From JBMNGG01 sp050949705 (GTDB lineage: Bacteria; Bacillota; Thermosediminibacteria; Thermosediminibacterales; Tepidanaerobacteraceae): a stretch of 64,000 nt of DNA. The notes beneath the pieces were generated by a model that had not been told where the DNA came from, ran no database searches, and saw only the letters and a list, made by a program, of their open reading frames with translations. The stretch is from NCBI GenBank assembly GCA_050949705.1, contig JBMNGG010000003.1:186001-250000 (forward strand), read 5' to 3'. Shown piece after piece: positions 17,354 to 25,988 of the stretch (position 1 is its first letter; each line of letters opens with the position of its first letter). A program made the translations under genes and the position numbers.

Positions 17354-19733
17354 ATGTTAAAAAAACTCACTTCAGATGAACTCCATGTATGCTGTGATAA
17401 GTCAGCTTTTACTTTTAAAACCACTGAAGAACTAACTCCCCTTACGGATATCATCGGCCAAGAGCGGGCTGTTCGGGCTATGGAATTTGGCCTTAAGATA
17501 AATCGTAAAGGTTACAATATATTTATGACAGGCATTACCGGCACAGGAAAAACAAGCTATGCCAGGTCAGTTGTTATAGATGCCGCCAAAAAAAAGCCTG
17601 TGCCTAATGATATTATATATGTATATAACTTTTCCAAACCTGAAAGGCCTTTGGCCATAAATCTTCCAGCAGGCAAAGGGTCTGAGCTTTCGAAAGATAT
17701 GGAAAAGTTGGTATCAGATATTCGAAGGGAAATATCTACAGCTTTTGGTGATGAGAGTTTTGCAGACCAGCGTCAGGAAATAATCGACAAATATCAGAAG
17801 GTATCTATGGAACTGATTTCACAGTTGGATGTTATAGCCAAAGCAGAAGGTTTTACCCTTCAAAAGACTGCCCAGGGTCTTATCACAATACCCCTTTCCG
17901 ATACAAAACCAATGAGCCAGGAGGAATTTGAAGCTCTCAGCGATGAAGAGAGAAAGGATTTAGAGCTCAAAAATCAGGGTTTACAGACTAAGATAGATGA
18001 AACAATACGGAAAGTGCGCAACCTGGATAAAATAGCTCGAAAAGAACTTGATGAACTGGAGAAAAACACAGCCTTAACAACTATAAACCCCATCTTTGAG
18101 GAAATGCAGATAAAATATCAAAAGTATGATGTAATTATAGAATACTTAAAAGCCGTTAAAGATGACTTAATAACAAACCTGATGAAAATAAAAGAAGAAA
18201 ATGAAAATAAAAGTAAAGATGAGCAAGGGGAATTATTGCAAATACTCAATCCCGATGCGAAATCCAACTTTTTTCTAAGATATGAGATAAACCTGTTTGT
18301 TGACAACAAAGCCACCCAGGGAGCTCCGGTTATCTTCGAGACAAATCCCACATATTACAATCTTTTCGGGAAAATCGAAGGTAAAGCTCAGTTTGGAACA
18401 GTAGTTACCGATTTTACAGTTATAAGAAGTGGTGCTATCCACCGGGCCAACGGAGGGTATCTGGTATTACAGGCACAAGATCTCTTTAAGGACCCTTTTG
18501 CATGGGATGCCCTAAAAAGAACATTAAGCAACGGAGAGTCCCGAATTGAAAATATAGGTCAGGAATACAGAGCCATGCCTACCGTTACACTAAAACCCCA
18601 ACCCCTACCCATAGACGTGAAGATAATCCTAATAGGGACCCCTTATATCTATAGCTTGCTAAATACCTATGATGAAGATTTTAAGAAACTGTTCAAAATA
18701 AAGGTCGATTTTGACGTGGAAATGGACCGGAACCCTGAAAATATGAATAAATATGCTGCATTGATTGCAAAAATATGCAGAACCCGCGACCTCTTGCATT
18801 TTAAACCATGCAGTGTTGCTAAAGTAATAGACTACAGTTCACGCTTAGCCGAAGATAGAACTAAGCTTTCCACCCGCTTTAACGAAATTCTCGAAGTGCT
18901 TTACGAGTCCAGCACATGGGCAGAACTTGATGGCAGTGACATTGTTACGAGAAGATCATGTAGAAAAGGCCATATCAGAAAAGGTATATCGTTCTAACCT
19001 CATAGAAGAACGGCTGCTTTCCATGATAGAAAGTGGAGAAATATTGGTAGATGTAGAAGGCATGGAGATTGGCCAAGTAAATGGTTTATCAGTCCTTGAT
19101 ACAGGGGATTATGCATTTGGGCAGCCATCTAGGATTACGACAAAGGTTTACCTAGGTGATGCAGGTGTTGTAAATATTGAGAGGGAAGCAAAACTAAGTG
19201 GACGTATCCACGATAAAGCAGTTATGATACTTACCGGGTACCTTGGAGAAAGATACGCCAGGGACATCCCCTTAAGCATTTCAGCGAGTATCGCCTTTGA
19301 ACAAAATTATGGCGGTATAGAAGGCGACAGCGCCACATGTGCAGAGCTTATAGCCCTGCTTTCCAGTATAAGCAAAGTGCCGGTGCGTCAGGATCTTGCC
19401 ATAACAGGGTCACTTAACCAACATGGGAAGGTTCAACCTGTAGGCGGTATAACTCATAAAATAGAAGGCTTTTATCATACATGTAAGCTAAAGGGTATAA
19501 CTGGAACCCAGGGTGTAGTAATTCCTCACCAGAACATAACTAACCTTATGCTAAGGTCTGATGTGGTCACAGCAGTTAAGGAGGGCAATTTTCATATATA
19601 TACTGCTGAAACTATTGATGATATTATAGAAATAATGACAGGAATGCCGAAAGAAAAGTTTCACAAAAAGGTCAAAGCTTCACTTAAAGATATGGCAGAA
19701 ACAGCCCAAAAGTTTTACGATGGGGAAAAATAA
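17354..19733 (+). pseudogene. Lon-family ATP-dependent protease (LonB/AAA_32 type), one frameshift
   Basis: Lon-like protease with the ATPase segment first: Walker A GITGTGKT at residues 60-67, then a long coiled-coil insertion (~residues 110-290) and GAIHRANGGYLVLQAQDLF in the Walker B region. The frame breaks near 18948-18955 after DGSDIVTR: dropping into the other frame gives REDHVEKAISEKVYRSNLIEE and then the full proteolytic domain, with catalytic Ser in EGDSATCAE and Lys in GGITHKIEGFY. One missing G after ACGAGA would explain it. Upstream part ends at 18997; the downstream part is open to 19733. If real, ATPase and protease are separated. Confidence 0.85.
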
Positions 19734-19903
19734 CAGAAAAAGAGGACTTTCATTTTAAACCTAGAATATATATACTTGCAAGCTATGTTTTATAGGCAAA
19801 ACGGGCATGTCATAAATCAAGAAAAACCCCATATAATGAAATAAACGGGCGAAATACTGCTATAAACCATTATTACATTTATATTACATTTCACCCAAAA
19901 TTA

Positions 19904-19932
19904 TTGACCCCCGTTTAACCTGATGCTATAAT
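19904..19932 (+). promoter_or_regulatory. strong sigma-A-like promoter upstream of the S-layer gene
   Basis: TTGACC (19904-19909), exactly 17 bases, TATAAT (19927-19932). It gives a leader of about 350 bases before the S-layer start at 20293, consistent with a highly expressed surface-protein gene. Confidence 0.75.
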
Positions 19933-19963
19933 AGCAATAGAATTTGAACTTTGATAATTAAAT

Positions 19964-20090
19964 AATGAGTTCACATATGATACTCAAATCCAAAAAGAAC
20001 TCATTTTTATAAATTTTCCAATTAATTATTTACAAAAAGCAGGAAAAACCATCCTTTTATCGAATTATTATAGATGGTTCTTATTTATTT
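19964..20090 (+). promoter_or_regulatory. leader with two terminator-like hairpins
   Basis: Downstream of the 19904 promoter are AATGAGTTC/GAACTCATT (19964-19972 with 19997-20005) followed by five T, and AACCATC/GATGGTT (20047-20053 with 20073-20079) followed by a T-rich stretch. They could attenuate S-layer transcription or end a separate small RNA. The rest of 19734-20292 shows no gene. Confidence 0.45.
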
Positions 20091-20292
20091 CAAATTTGCC
20101 TGTTACTTTCAATCTCTTGAGCAGCATTTGTATTAACACCGCTCAGTTTTACTTTCCTATAGGGGTTGAAAGAAGGATAAAAACCAAACTTTCAATAAAT
20201 GTTTTTGAAGGGGGGGATAACACCGAGAGGACTGAGGAAGGCCTTTTTAGTTAAGTATAATTTTTTTTAAAAATCAAAAGGAGGATTTGAGT

Positions 20293-22807
20293 ATGAAAAA
20301 AGCAAGAAAACTACTCGTAACCCTACTCGTGCTAACATTTGTCATGAGTATGTTTAATGTAGGGTTTGCAGCAGAAGAAGAAAAGTTACCCACAGAAGTA
20401 GTAAGAGCTCAAGCGCTCGGTATACTTAAGGGTGACGACCAAGGTAATCTAAACCTAGACCAACCTATTACCAGAGCAGAAGCACTGGCACTAATAGTAA
20501 GAATTTCAGGCCTGGAAAAATCCGCCGAATTAATGGCAGGACAGACCCAGTTTGCCGATGTAAACGCTGCACCTAATTTGCAGTGGGCTACAGGTTACAT
20601 AAATCTGGGAGTAGGTCAGGGAATCGTTAATGGTTATCCAGATGGAACCTTTAAGGGTACTAACCAGGTAACCTACGCCGAAATGGCAAAAATGCTTCTT
20701 TATGCCATGAACTATGGTGTAACAGTTGAAGGTGGCGTATGGCCCGCAGCAGTAATGGGCAAAGCCGATGACCTCGGAATATTTGACAAAGTCAACGCAT
20801 TACCCAACGTTCCTGCACTTCGTGGCGATGTTGTCAAGATGATCGACAACTCCTTAACCGTTAACCATCTGAAACAGACCGGTTTTGGTGATTTAACGCA
20901 GTATCTTGAAGATGTAGGCGTGAACTTCTTGTCCAAGATGGACGTTGAAGAGCTCGAAGATGTAAGAGTAACTGATATTGCAAGAGTAAACAACAAACTA
21001 GATGATGACGAAATTGAACTTACCGAATATGACAAAAATGGCAGAGTAGCAGATTCTAATATCTATACACTCATAGCTGATGTTAATGCAGAAGAAATCT
21101 TCGGTCTTGAAGTAGATGCTTGGGTCAATGATGATGACGAAGTGTTCTTCGTAAAAGTGAAGACAGCTGAGAAGGATATATTGAACGACACAGTAGCAAA
21201 AAATACTGCAAGCAAGATTGAACTGCTCGTAGCTGACGATGAATATAAGGTATCCTCTGAAGCAGAAATATTTGTCAATTTCAATCTAGAACAAATGGTA
21301 ATTGAGGTAGATGAAGGAGAAGATGAAGTTCTGGACTTACAGAACGCATATGGCAAGATTGTTCTTGATAGAGGAGAAATAATTTTTGCGAATTTCTTCA
21401 TGTTTGAGGATAATGGCGTTGTAACAGAAGTTGATGATGAGACCATAAAGTATTTTAAAGATAGTGATTCAATTAAGAGAATAAACTTAGATGACTATGA
21501 TGCATACTATATTTATGACAAGAACTTTAAAGAAGCAGCTCTTGAAGACATCAGTGAAGACAGTGCTATCTTCTGGTTCGAAAATGATGATGATGAAATA
21601 TTTATAGTTGTTGTAAATGAAAAAGTAGAAGGCGAATTGACAAAAGCGAAAGATAGTGAAATAACTGTTGACGGTAAAAAAATCAAGACAAGCAAAGTTT
21701 CAAATGCAACTATATCATCCAATGACAATGATGATGTAGTAAAATTTGTCGCGACTGCTGGTGCCACCGAAGACTTATTAGGCGAAGATGTAATAGTAAT
21801 ACTTGATGTAAACGGCAGAGTCCGTCATATTGTCGGTGACGCTGAAACAGTAAGCGGCACTAACTACGGTATTGTGACCGATGCATACAGAAGTGGAAAG
21901 TATTATTATGCAAATATCTTCACAAAAGACGGTGAAGAAGTAGAGTATAAATTTGAAAAGAATGCAGACGGTCAGGCCGTGGAAGAATAACTAGTAAACT
22001 ATTTGGCAATTAAATTCAAGCTAAATTCCGCTGGTGAAATCGATGAATCATTTGATGCCGATGTAGACATCTTGACCGACGAAGTTGACGTCGAAGAATT
22101 TAATGATGATGATGACATAATTGAATTTGAAGGTGGTGCAGAATTATATGTCACCAGCAGCACCATATTTATGAATGCTCAACCTATTGAAGAAGATGAT
22201 GATCCTGAATTGGTAGATTGGGATGACATCAAAGGCAAAAGCATAGACGAGTGAAGATCCCGTAACAGCAATCTATGTCGTAAGCAAAAAAGACATTAAG
22301 TTTATCGTCTTTACAGATGGAATTGAAGCTGCTGCTTCTGAGGTAGAATATGCTGTTGTCACATCAGCTCCTTGGAGAGAAACAGATGGTTGGAAAGTTG
22401 AACTCGATGTCTTTGGTGAAGGTAAACAGGAATATTTCCTTGACAAATCTACCGATAGTGGTGCTTTAGTCAAAGGTGATTTGGTAGCCTTTAACCTCAC
22501 TTCAAAGAATAAGATAAAGACAGGCTTTGCAGTAAATACTGATTATGATGACACTACCCATGACGTAACTGAATCTGTTTACAAAGTCGATGGCAACTAC
22601 ATCGAGTTAAAAGACGGCGACGGATGGACCCGCATTTCCAAAGACGCAGTGGTATATACCACAGGTAAGACATATCCAACAAGAGGTTTGGATAAAGTAA
22701 AAAGCTATAGTGACATTAATGAAGGAGATGCAATCGAAGTATTGATCGACAAGAGAGGCGATATTGTAGTCGTCTTGATTTGGAAGGAAATGGATCTTGG
22801 TCTATAA
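20293..22807 (+). pseudogene. S-layer protein with SLH domains, interrupted by one stop and one frameshift
   Basis: Secreted surface-array protein. ATG 20293 with AAAAGGAGG eight bases upstream; a signal peptide ends near VGFAAEE. About three SLH cell-wall-anchoring domains follow (residues ~30-200; LKGDDQGNLNLDQPITRAEALAL... pattern, NGYPDGTFKGTNQVTYAEM). The remainder is very acidic. The frame meets TAA at 21988-21990, stays open in the same frame straight after it (LVNYLAIKFKLNSAGEIDE), then shifts at 22251 (one extra T) to EDPVTAIYVVSKKD and continues to 22807. CAA-to-TAA would explain the stop. The product up to the stop (~565 aa) keeps the anchors and could still assemble. Confidence 0.85.
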
Positions 22808-22835
22808 GGTGTCAGAATTCAATTTATGTAAGTAG

Positions 22836-22872
22836 AAAAAAGGAGAGGGAAGCAATTTCCTCTCCTTTTTTC
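22836..22872 (+). terminator. Rho-independent terminator of the S-layer gene
   Basis: AAGGAGAGG stem with CCTCTCCTT complement around the loop GAAGCAATT, ending in T6. 30 bases after the S-layer stop. Confidence 0.85.
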
Positions 22873-22910
22873 TAGAAGCCAAATGGTGCCAGGCACTTAA
22901 CTTATAGCAA

Positions 22911-22954
22911 CTACAAACACCTTCTGGTAAAATATAGCTAGGGGGTGTTTTTTA
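22911..22954 (+). repeat. terminator-like palindromic repeat, family C copy 1
   Basis: ACAAACACCTTC then AGGGGGTGTTTTTT: a hairpin with a T-run. The flank GCACTTAACTTATAGCAA recurs at the 41.3 kb copy. Other copies at 29004, 41331 and 42250. Confidence 0.6.
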
Positions 22955-23006
22955 TTGGTAGTGATTATCAATGGAGCAGTGACTTATCTAGGGAAAAACC
23001 AGGAAA

Positions 23007-23031
23007 AACCATGGGGACGGTCCCCGCGGTT
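23007..23031 (+). repeat. REP palindrome (family B), copy 1
   Basis: 25-base palindrome with arms AACC and GGTT around GGGGACGGTCCCC; left border of RAYT remnant 1. Immediately followed by GACA, as in other copies. Confidence 0.8.
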
Positions 23032-23075
23032 GACAATAGAATATAAAAACGGTAAACTAAACAAGGGTGTTAAAA

Positions 23076-23135
23076 ATGCCAAGAGCTGTAAGAGCGAAAA
23101 GTAAAACGGGAATATATCATATGATACTTAGCCGC
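23076..23135 (+). pseudogene. RAYT (REP-associated tyrosine transposase) remnant 1
   Basis: Only the first ~19 codons remain: MPRAVRAKSKTGIYHMIL, identical in character to remnants 2 and 3. Homology ends at ATGATACTTAG, where the type I toxin cassette region begins. A dead fragment. Confidence 0.75.
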
Positions 23136-23197
23136 AGGATAAAATTTGAAAGAAAAAATGCCAACTTTTACTTGACACTAACTTATTATTAACTAAA

Positions 23198-23226
23198 TTG
23201 AAAACAATAATCATTTATGATATTAT
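23198..23226 (+). promoter_or_regulatory. promoter of the type I toxin mRNA
   Basis: TTGAAA (23198-23203), 17 bases, TATTAT (23221-23226). The expected start falls just before GGTAATCGG, the left inverted repeat. Confidence 0.65.
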
Positions 23227-23233
23227 TTTATGA

Positions 23234-23262
23234 GGTAATCGGATAAGCAGGGTGTGGTTACC
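23234..23262 (+). repeat. left inverted repeat of the toxin cassette
   Basis: 29 bases beginning GGTAATCGG and ending GGTTACC. It matches, inverted, the 30 bases at 23458-23487 (identical outer 10 and inner 7). The toxin mRNA would begin with this sequence. Confidence 0.75.
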
Positions 23263-23290
23263 ACCTTACTTCTTAAAGGAAGGAGGTGGT
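23260..23290 (+). promoter_or_regulatory. hairpin sequestering the toxin Shine-Dalgarno
   Basis: ACCACCTT-CTTC (23260-23272, one bulged A) pairs with GAAGGAGGTGGT (23279-23290), loop TTAAAG. The strong GGAGG site is fully inside the stem, the usual way type I toxin mRNAs are kept untranslated. Confidence 0.7.
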
Positions 23291-23295
23291 GCGAT

Positions 23296-23406
23296 ATGGG
23301 TACATATGAGGTTGTGACTCTTGTTTTTTCCTCATCAATGCTCACTATATCGCTAATCTCCTTAATTATTGCTTTAGTTAAAGCGATAACCAAAGGAAAA
23401 AAATAA
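23296..23406 (+). CDS. small hydrophobic holin-like toxin (TxpA/BsrG-like type I family)
   Basis: 36 aa, below the usual ORF cut-off: MGTYEVVTLVFSSSM at the start, a single membrane helix (residues ~6-30) and a KAITKGKK basic tail. N-terminus and layout match the putative holin-like toxins of Firmicutes (TxpA/BsrG group), whose translation is blocked by an antisense RNA. The ribosome site GGAGG is nine bases upstream but buried in a hairpin. A bidirectional terminator overlaps the stop codon. Toxicity is inferred, not shown. Confidence 0.78.
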   Translation: MGTYEVVTLVFSSSMLTISLISLIIALVKAITKGKK

Positions 23407-23441
23407 TAATCACCCTGCCTGCCCGTAGGGTGATTATTATT
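23405..23441. terminator. bidirectional terminator inside the toxin cassette
   Basis: 12-bp perfect stem AATAATCACCCT/AGGGTGATTATT (23405-23416 and 23427-23438). T-rich on the plus side, T7 on the minus side. Confidence 0.8.
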
Positions 23442-23457
23442 AAATAACACTTTACGT

Positions 23458-23487
23458 GGTAACCGCACTTTTGCGGTTCCGATTACC
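23458..23487 (-). repeat. right inverted repeat of the toxin cassette
   Basis: Reads GGTAACCGCAC...CCGATTACC on the plus strand, i.e. GGTAATCGG...GGTTACC on the minus strand. Mirror of 23234-23262, so both converging transcripts start with the same sequence. Confidence 0.75.
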
Positions 23488-23496
23488 TTTAAATAT

Positions 23497-23524
23497 ATTA
23501 TAACACAAAACGATATAAAGTAAA
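23497..23524 (-). promoter_or_regulatory. promoter of the antisense RNA
   Basis: Minus strand TTTACT (23519-23524), 16 bases, TATAAT (23497-23502). Confidence 0.6.
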
Positions 23525-23604
23525 CATTCAAGGATAAGAATGAATGGTGTCAAGTAAGAGTTGGGATATTTCAGTTTGCCTGATTAATTTTTTTATAACC
23601 ACCT

Positions 23605-23756
23605 AACCAAGGGGACGGTTCTAGTGGTTGACAAATAGAATACCCAACCACGGGGACGGTCCTCATGGTTACCGGAGCACACTATTTTTATAAAAATGGT
23701 TATTGAAAACCGGGAATAAAGCTAAATGAGTAACCACGGGGACGGTTCTTGCGGTT
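23605..23756 (+). repeat. cluster of three REP palindromes (family B, copies 2-4)
   Basis: Three 25-base units at 23605-23629, 23646-23670 and 23732-23756, each AACC...GGGGACGGT...GGTT. No transposase piece lies between them; the remaining sequence to 23968 shows no gene. Confidence 0.8.
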
Positions 23757-23968
23757 GACAACAGTGCATAAAAGGTGAATAAGACAAGCAAGCAAAAGAG
23801 AACTAACCATAACTAACGGATGGTTCTCTTTTTCAATTCACTGCTATCCCTTTTAAAAATATGATAGTAGAAGTGTATACATTATTATATATTTTATTTG
23901 CCACTAAATGTTCATTCTTATTTTTTCATTTACATAATGCCGAAAAGTAGGTTTTCCGGCATTGCAAG

Positions 23969-23993
23969 AACCACAGGGACGGTTCTTGCGGTT
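23969..23993 (+). repeat. REP palindrome copy 5, left border of RAYT unit 2
   Basis: AACCACAGGGACGGTTCTTG plus CGGTT; 45 bases upstream of the RAYT remnant start, with GACGGTAGTGTATA following as in unit 3. Confidence 0.8.
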
Positions 23994-24038
23994 GACGGTA
24001 GTGTATAATAATGGTAACCTAGACAAGGGTGCTTAATA

Positions 24039-24342
24039 ATGCCAAGAGCAGCAAGAGTGAAAAGTAAAACGGGAATATATCATATGATACTTAGAGGCGT
24101 AAATAGACAAGTAATATTTGAAGCTGAGGAAGACTCGCTAAAGTTTTTGCAAGCACTTAGAGAATACTAAAGAGAAAAGTGAATATGAGATATACGCATA
24201 TTGTTTAATGGGGAACCATGTACATATCTTGATTAAAGAAGGAAAAGAAGAACTAGGGACAGCAATGAGACGTATAGGAGCAAGCTATGTATATTGGTAT
24301 AATTGGAAATATGAGCGTACTGGGCATTTGTTTCAAGAGTAA
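24039..24342 (+). pseudogene. RAYT remnant 2 (truncated, frameshifted)
   Basis: Y1/IS200-like HUH transposase piece. MPRAARVKSKTGIYHMILRG start, a frameshift with stop near 24169 (LREY*), then in another frame EYEIYAYCLMGNHVHILI with the HxH metal site, and YVYWYNWKYERTGHLFQE ending at a TAA that abuts the right REP. The C-terminal part of the family, including the nucleophilic tyrosine, is absent. Non-functional. Confidence 0.85.
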
Positions 24343-24365
24343 CCACAGGGACCGTCCCTATGGTT
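24341..24365 (+). repeat. REP palindrome copy 6, right border of RAYT unit 2
   Basis: AACCACAGGGACCGTCCCTA plus TGGTT; nearly perfect hairpin directly overlapping the remnant's stop codon. Confidence 0.8.
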
Positions 24366-24389
24366 CACAAAAGTTTTTTTCTAGGAATG

Positions 24390-24418
24390 TTGACAAATGA
24401 GTTCTTTTTGTATATTAT
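24390..24418 (+). promoter_or_regulatory. consensus promoter upstream of the AbiF-associated RNA
   Basis: TTGACA (24390-24395), exactly 17 bases, TATTAT (24413-24418). It is positioned to start RNA near 24426. Confidence 0.8.
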
Positions 24419-24425
24419 TATTATA

Positions 24426-24477
24426 ACAGAGCTCACCACGCCTCTTAACAATGCGGACCAGGGTGGGACTTTTTTTG
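24426..24477 (+). ncRNA. small structured RNA upstream of abiF (candidate RNA antitoxin)
   Basis: About 50 bases between a consensus promoter and the abiF start. CTCACC (24432-24437) pairs with GGTGGG (24462-24467), and CGC (24439-24441) with GCG (24453-24455) inside it, followed by ACTTTTTTT (24468-24476): a compact hairpin ending as a Rho-independent terminator. Recent work, as I recall it, describes AbiF proteins as HEPN toxins held by a small RNA encoded just upstream and places them at the root of Cas13. The layout here fits. It could also be a simple attenuator. Confidence 0.65.
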
Positions 24478-24494
24478 TTTAGTAGGGATTATTT

Positions 24495-25376
24495 ATGAAA
24501 ACATCAGTAAGTACAGATATTAAAAAACCAACTACATTTAAAGAACAGGTTCAAATCCTAATGTCAAGAAACCTCATAATTGATGATGAAGAAGAAGCAA
24601 TATTTATACTACAAAAAGTTAGTTATTATCGACTTAGTGCATATATGCTTACATATAAGACTGAAGATGGGTTGTATGAAGGTGCATCTATTAAGGATAT
24701 TTATGATCTTTACACATTTGATAAAAAACTCCGAAATCTTCTTTTGCCTTTGTTAGAGGATATTGAAATTACATTTAGAACTCATATATCGTATTTACTG
24801 GCTCATAAATATGGAGCCTTAGGCTATAAAGATAATAAAAATTTTAAAGAAAAAAGTTATCATGAAACCATGTTAGAAAGCCTTAAACAAGAAATTGATC
24901 GCAGTGATGAGGTATTCGTAAGTCATCATAAACGTAAATATAAAGGAGAATTTCCTATTTGGGTTATTATTGAGGTAGCTACCTTTGGAGATTTATCAAA
25001 AATGTATAGCAATCTATTAGATGAGGATAAGGATGAAATAGCTGAAAAGCATTATAATACCAAAGGTGAGTATGTTAGGACATGGTTACACTCACTATCA
25101 TATTTAAGAAATAAATGTGCCCATTATTCGAGATTATATAATAGAAAAATGACAGTTACCCCAAAGTTGTTTAGGGCGGATAGGAGAAGAGGCATAAATA
25201 ACAATAGTATATTTGCCTATATTTATATAATGGGTAGGCTAACAAATGATAAATATGTGTGGAGAAATTTCGTAACTAATCTGTTAGCTTTAATTGAACA
25301 GTATGATGTGATAGATTTAAAATGTTTAGGTTTTCCCGGAAATTGGGAGAACATGCTTAGAAAGATATATCATTAG
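24495..25376 (+). CDS. AbiF/AbiD-family (Abi_2) abortive infection protein with HEPN motif
   Basis: 293 aa, all-helical. YYRLSAYM at residues ~44-51 is a signature of the Abi_2 family (PF07751), and LRNKCAHYSRLYNR contains the RNxxxH HEPN ribonuclease motif (RNKCAH, residues 205-210). Members stop phage spread by abortive infection, presumably by RNA cleavage. ATG with AGGGA six bases upstream, 18 bases after the T-run of the small RNA, so expression probably needs read-through. It has its own strong terminator and sits between two decayed RAYT units, which suggests acquisition as a compact defence cassette. Confidence 0.88.
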   Translation: MKTSVSTDIKKPTTFKEQVQILMSRNLIIDDEEEAIFILQKVSYYRLSAYMLTYKTEDGLYEGASIKDIYDLYTFDKKLRNLLLPLLEDIEITFRTHISYLLAHKYGALGYKDNKNFKEKSYHETMLESLKQEIDRSDEVFVSHHKRKYKGEFPIWVIIEVATFGDLSKMYSNLLDEDKDEIAEKHYNTKGEYVRTWLHSLSYLRNKCAHYSRLYNRKMTVTPKLFRADRRRGINNNSIFAYIYIMGRLTNDKYVWRNFVTNLLALIEQYDVIDLKCLGFPGNWENMLRKIYH

Positions 25377-25418
25377 AAGAAAGCGTCTTAAGTAGACATT
25401 TGTATCTATGAGTAGTCA

Positions 25419-25450
25419 AGCTCTAGAGCAATTAGCTTTAGGGCTTTTTA
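25419..25450 (+). terminator. Rho-independent terminator of abiF
   Basis: 11-bp stem AGCTCTAGAGC/GCTTTAGGGCT (with G-T pairs), loop AATTA, then T5. 43 bases after the abiF stop. Confidence 0.85.
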
Positions 25451-25526
25451 TATGTCCATTAATAGGAGCTGAAACAAAATGAATAAATGTAAACGCTGCC
25501 CGGAGAACGTGTACATGACTAAAATA

Positions 25527-25551
25527 AACCGCAGGGACTGTCCCCGCGGTT
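25527..25551 (+). repeat. REP palindrome copy 7, left border of RAYT unit 3
   Basis: AACCGCAGGGACTGTCCCCG plus CGGTT, followed by GACGGTAGTGTATA as in unit 2. Confidence 0.8.
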
Positions 25552-25596
25552 GACGGTAGTGTATAGTAATAGTAAACTAGCCTAGGGTGCTAAAAA

Positions 25597-25898
25597 ATAC
25601 CTAGAGCAGCAAGAGTGAAAAGTAGAACAGGAATATATCATATGATACCTTAGGGAGTAAATAGACAAGTTATATTTGAAGATGAAGAAGACTCGATAAA
25701 GTTTTTGCAAACACTTAGAGAAACTAAAGAGAAAGTGAATATGAGATATACGCATATTGTTTAATGGGGAAGAATGTACATATCTTAATTAGAGAAGGAA
25801 AAGAAGAGCTAGGGACAGCGATGAGACGTATAGGAGCAAGCTATGTATATTGGTATAATTGGAAATATTAGCGTAATGGGCATTTGTTTCAAGAGTAA
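25597..25898 (+). pseudogene. RAYT remnant 3 (truncated, start lost, HUH site mutated)
   Basis: Same extent as remnant 2, ending at HLFQE and TAA against the right REP. The start codon is ATA, a frameshift and stop follow at ATACCTTAG, the HUH site reads GKNVHI instead of GNHVHI, and WKY is followed by a further stop. The tyrosine-bearing C-terminus is missing. Older decay than remnant 2. Confidence 0.85.
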
Positions 25899-25921
25899 CC
25901 ACAGGGACCGACCCTGTGGTT
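25897..25921 (+). repeat. REP palindrome copy 8, right border of RAYT unit 3
   Basis: AACCACAGGGACCGACCCTG plus TGGTT. Together with copy 7 it bounds a 395-bp unit; unit 2 is 397 bp. Confidence 0.8.
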
Positions 25922-25988
25922 TTTGAATAGTTTTCACTATTGAAGTTTAAAATAATCTATATAGATGAAAAAACGAGGGGATGTTGTG

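Larger units (their letters stand above)
23397..23490 (-). ncRNA. predicted antisense antitoxin RNA of the type I toxin
   Basis: On the minus strand a promoter at 23497-23524 would start RNA near 23490, run through the right inverted repeat (hairpin CCGCAAAAGTGCGG) and end at the 23405-23441 stem, which on this strand is followed by a run of T. It overlaps the toxin stop and 3' end, as SR4/RatA-type antitoxins do. Confidence 0.65.

Noticed and set aside
20712..21767. Serine-rich minus-strand ORFs in the S-layer gene
   Set aside because: Antisense of GAT/GAA-rich acidic coding sequence, with no ribosome sites.
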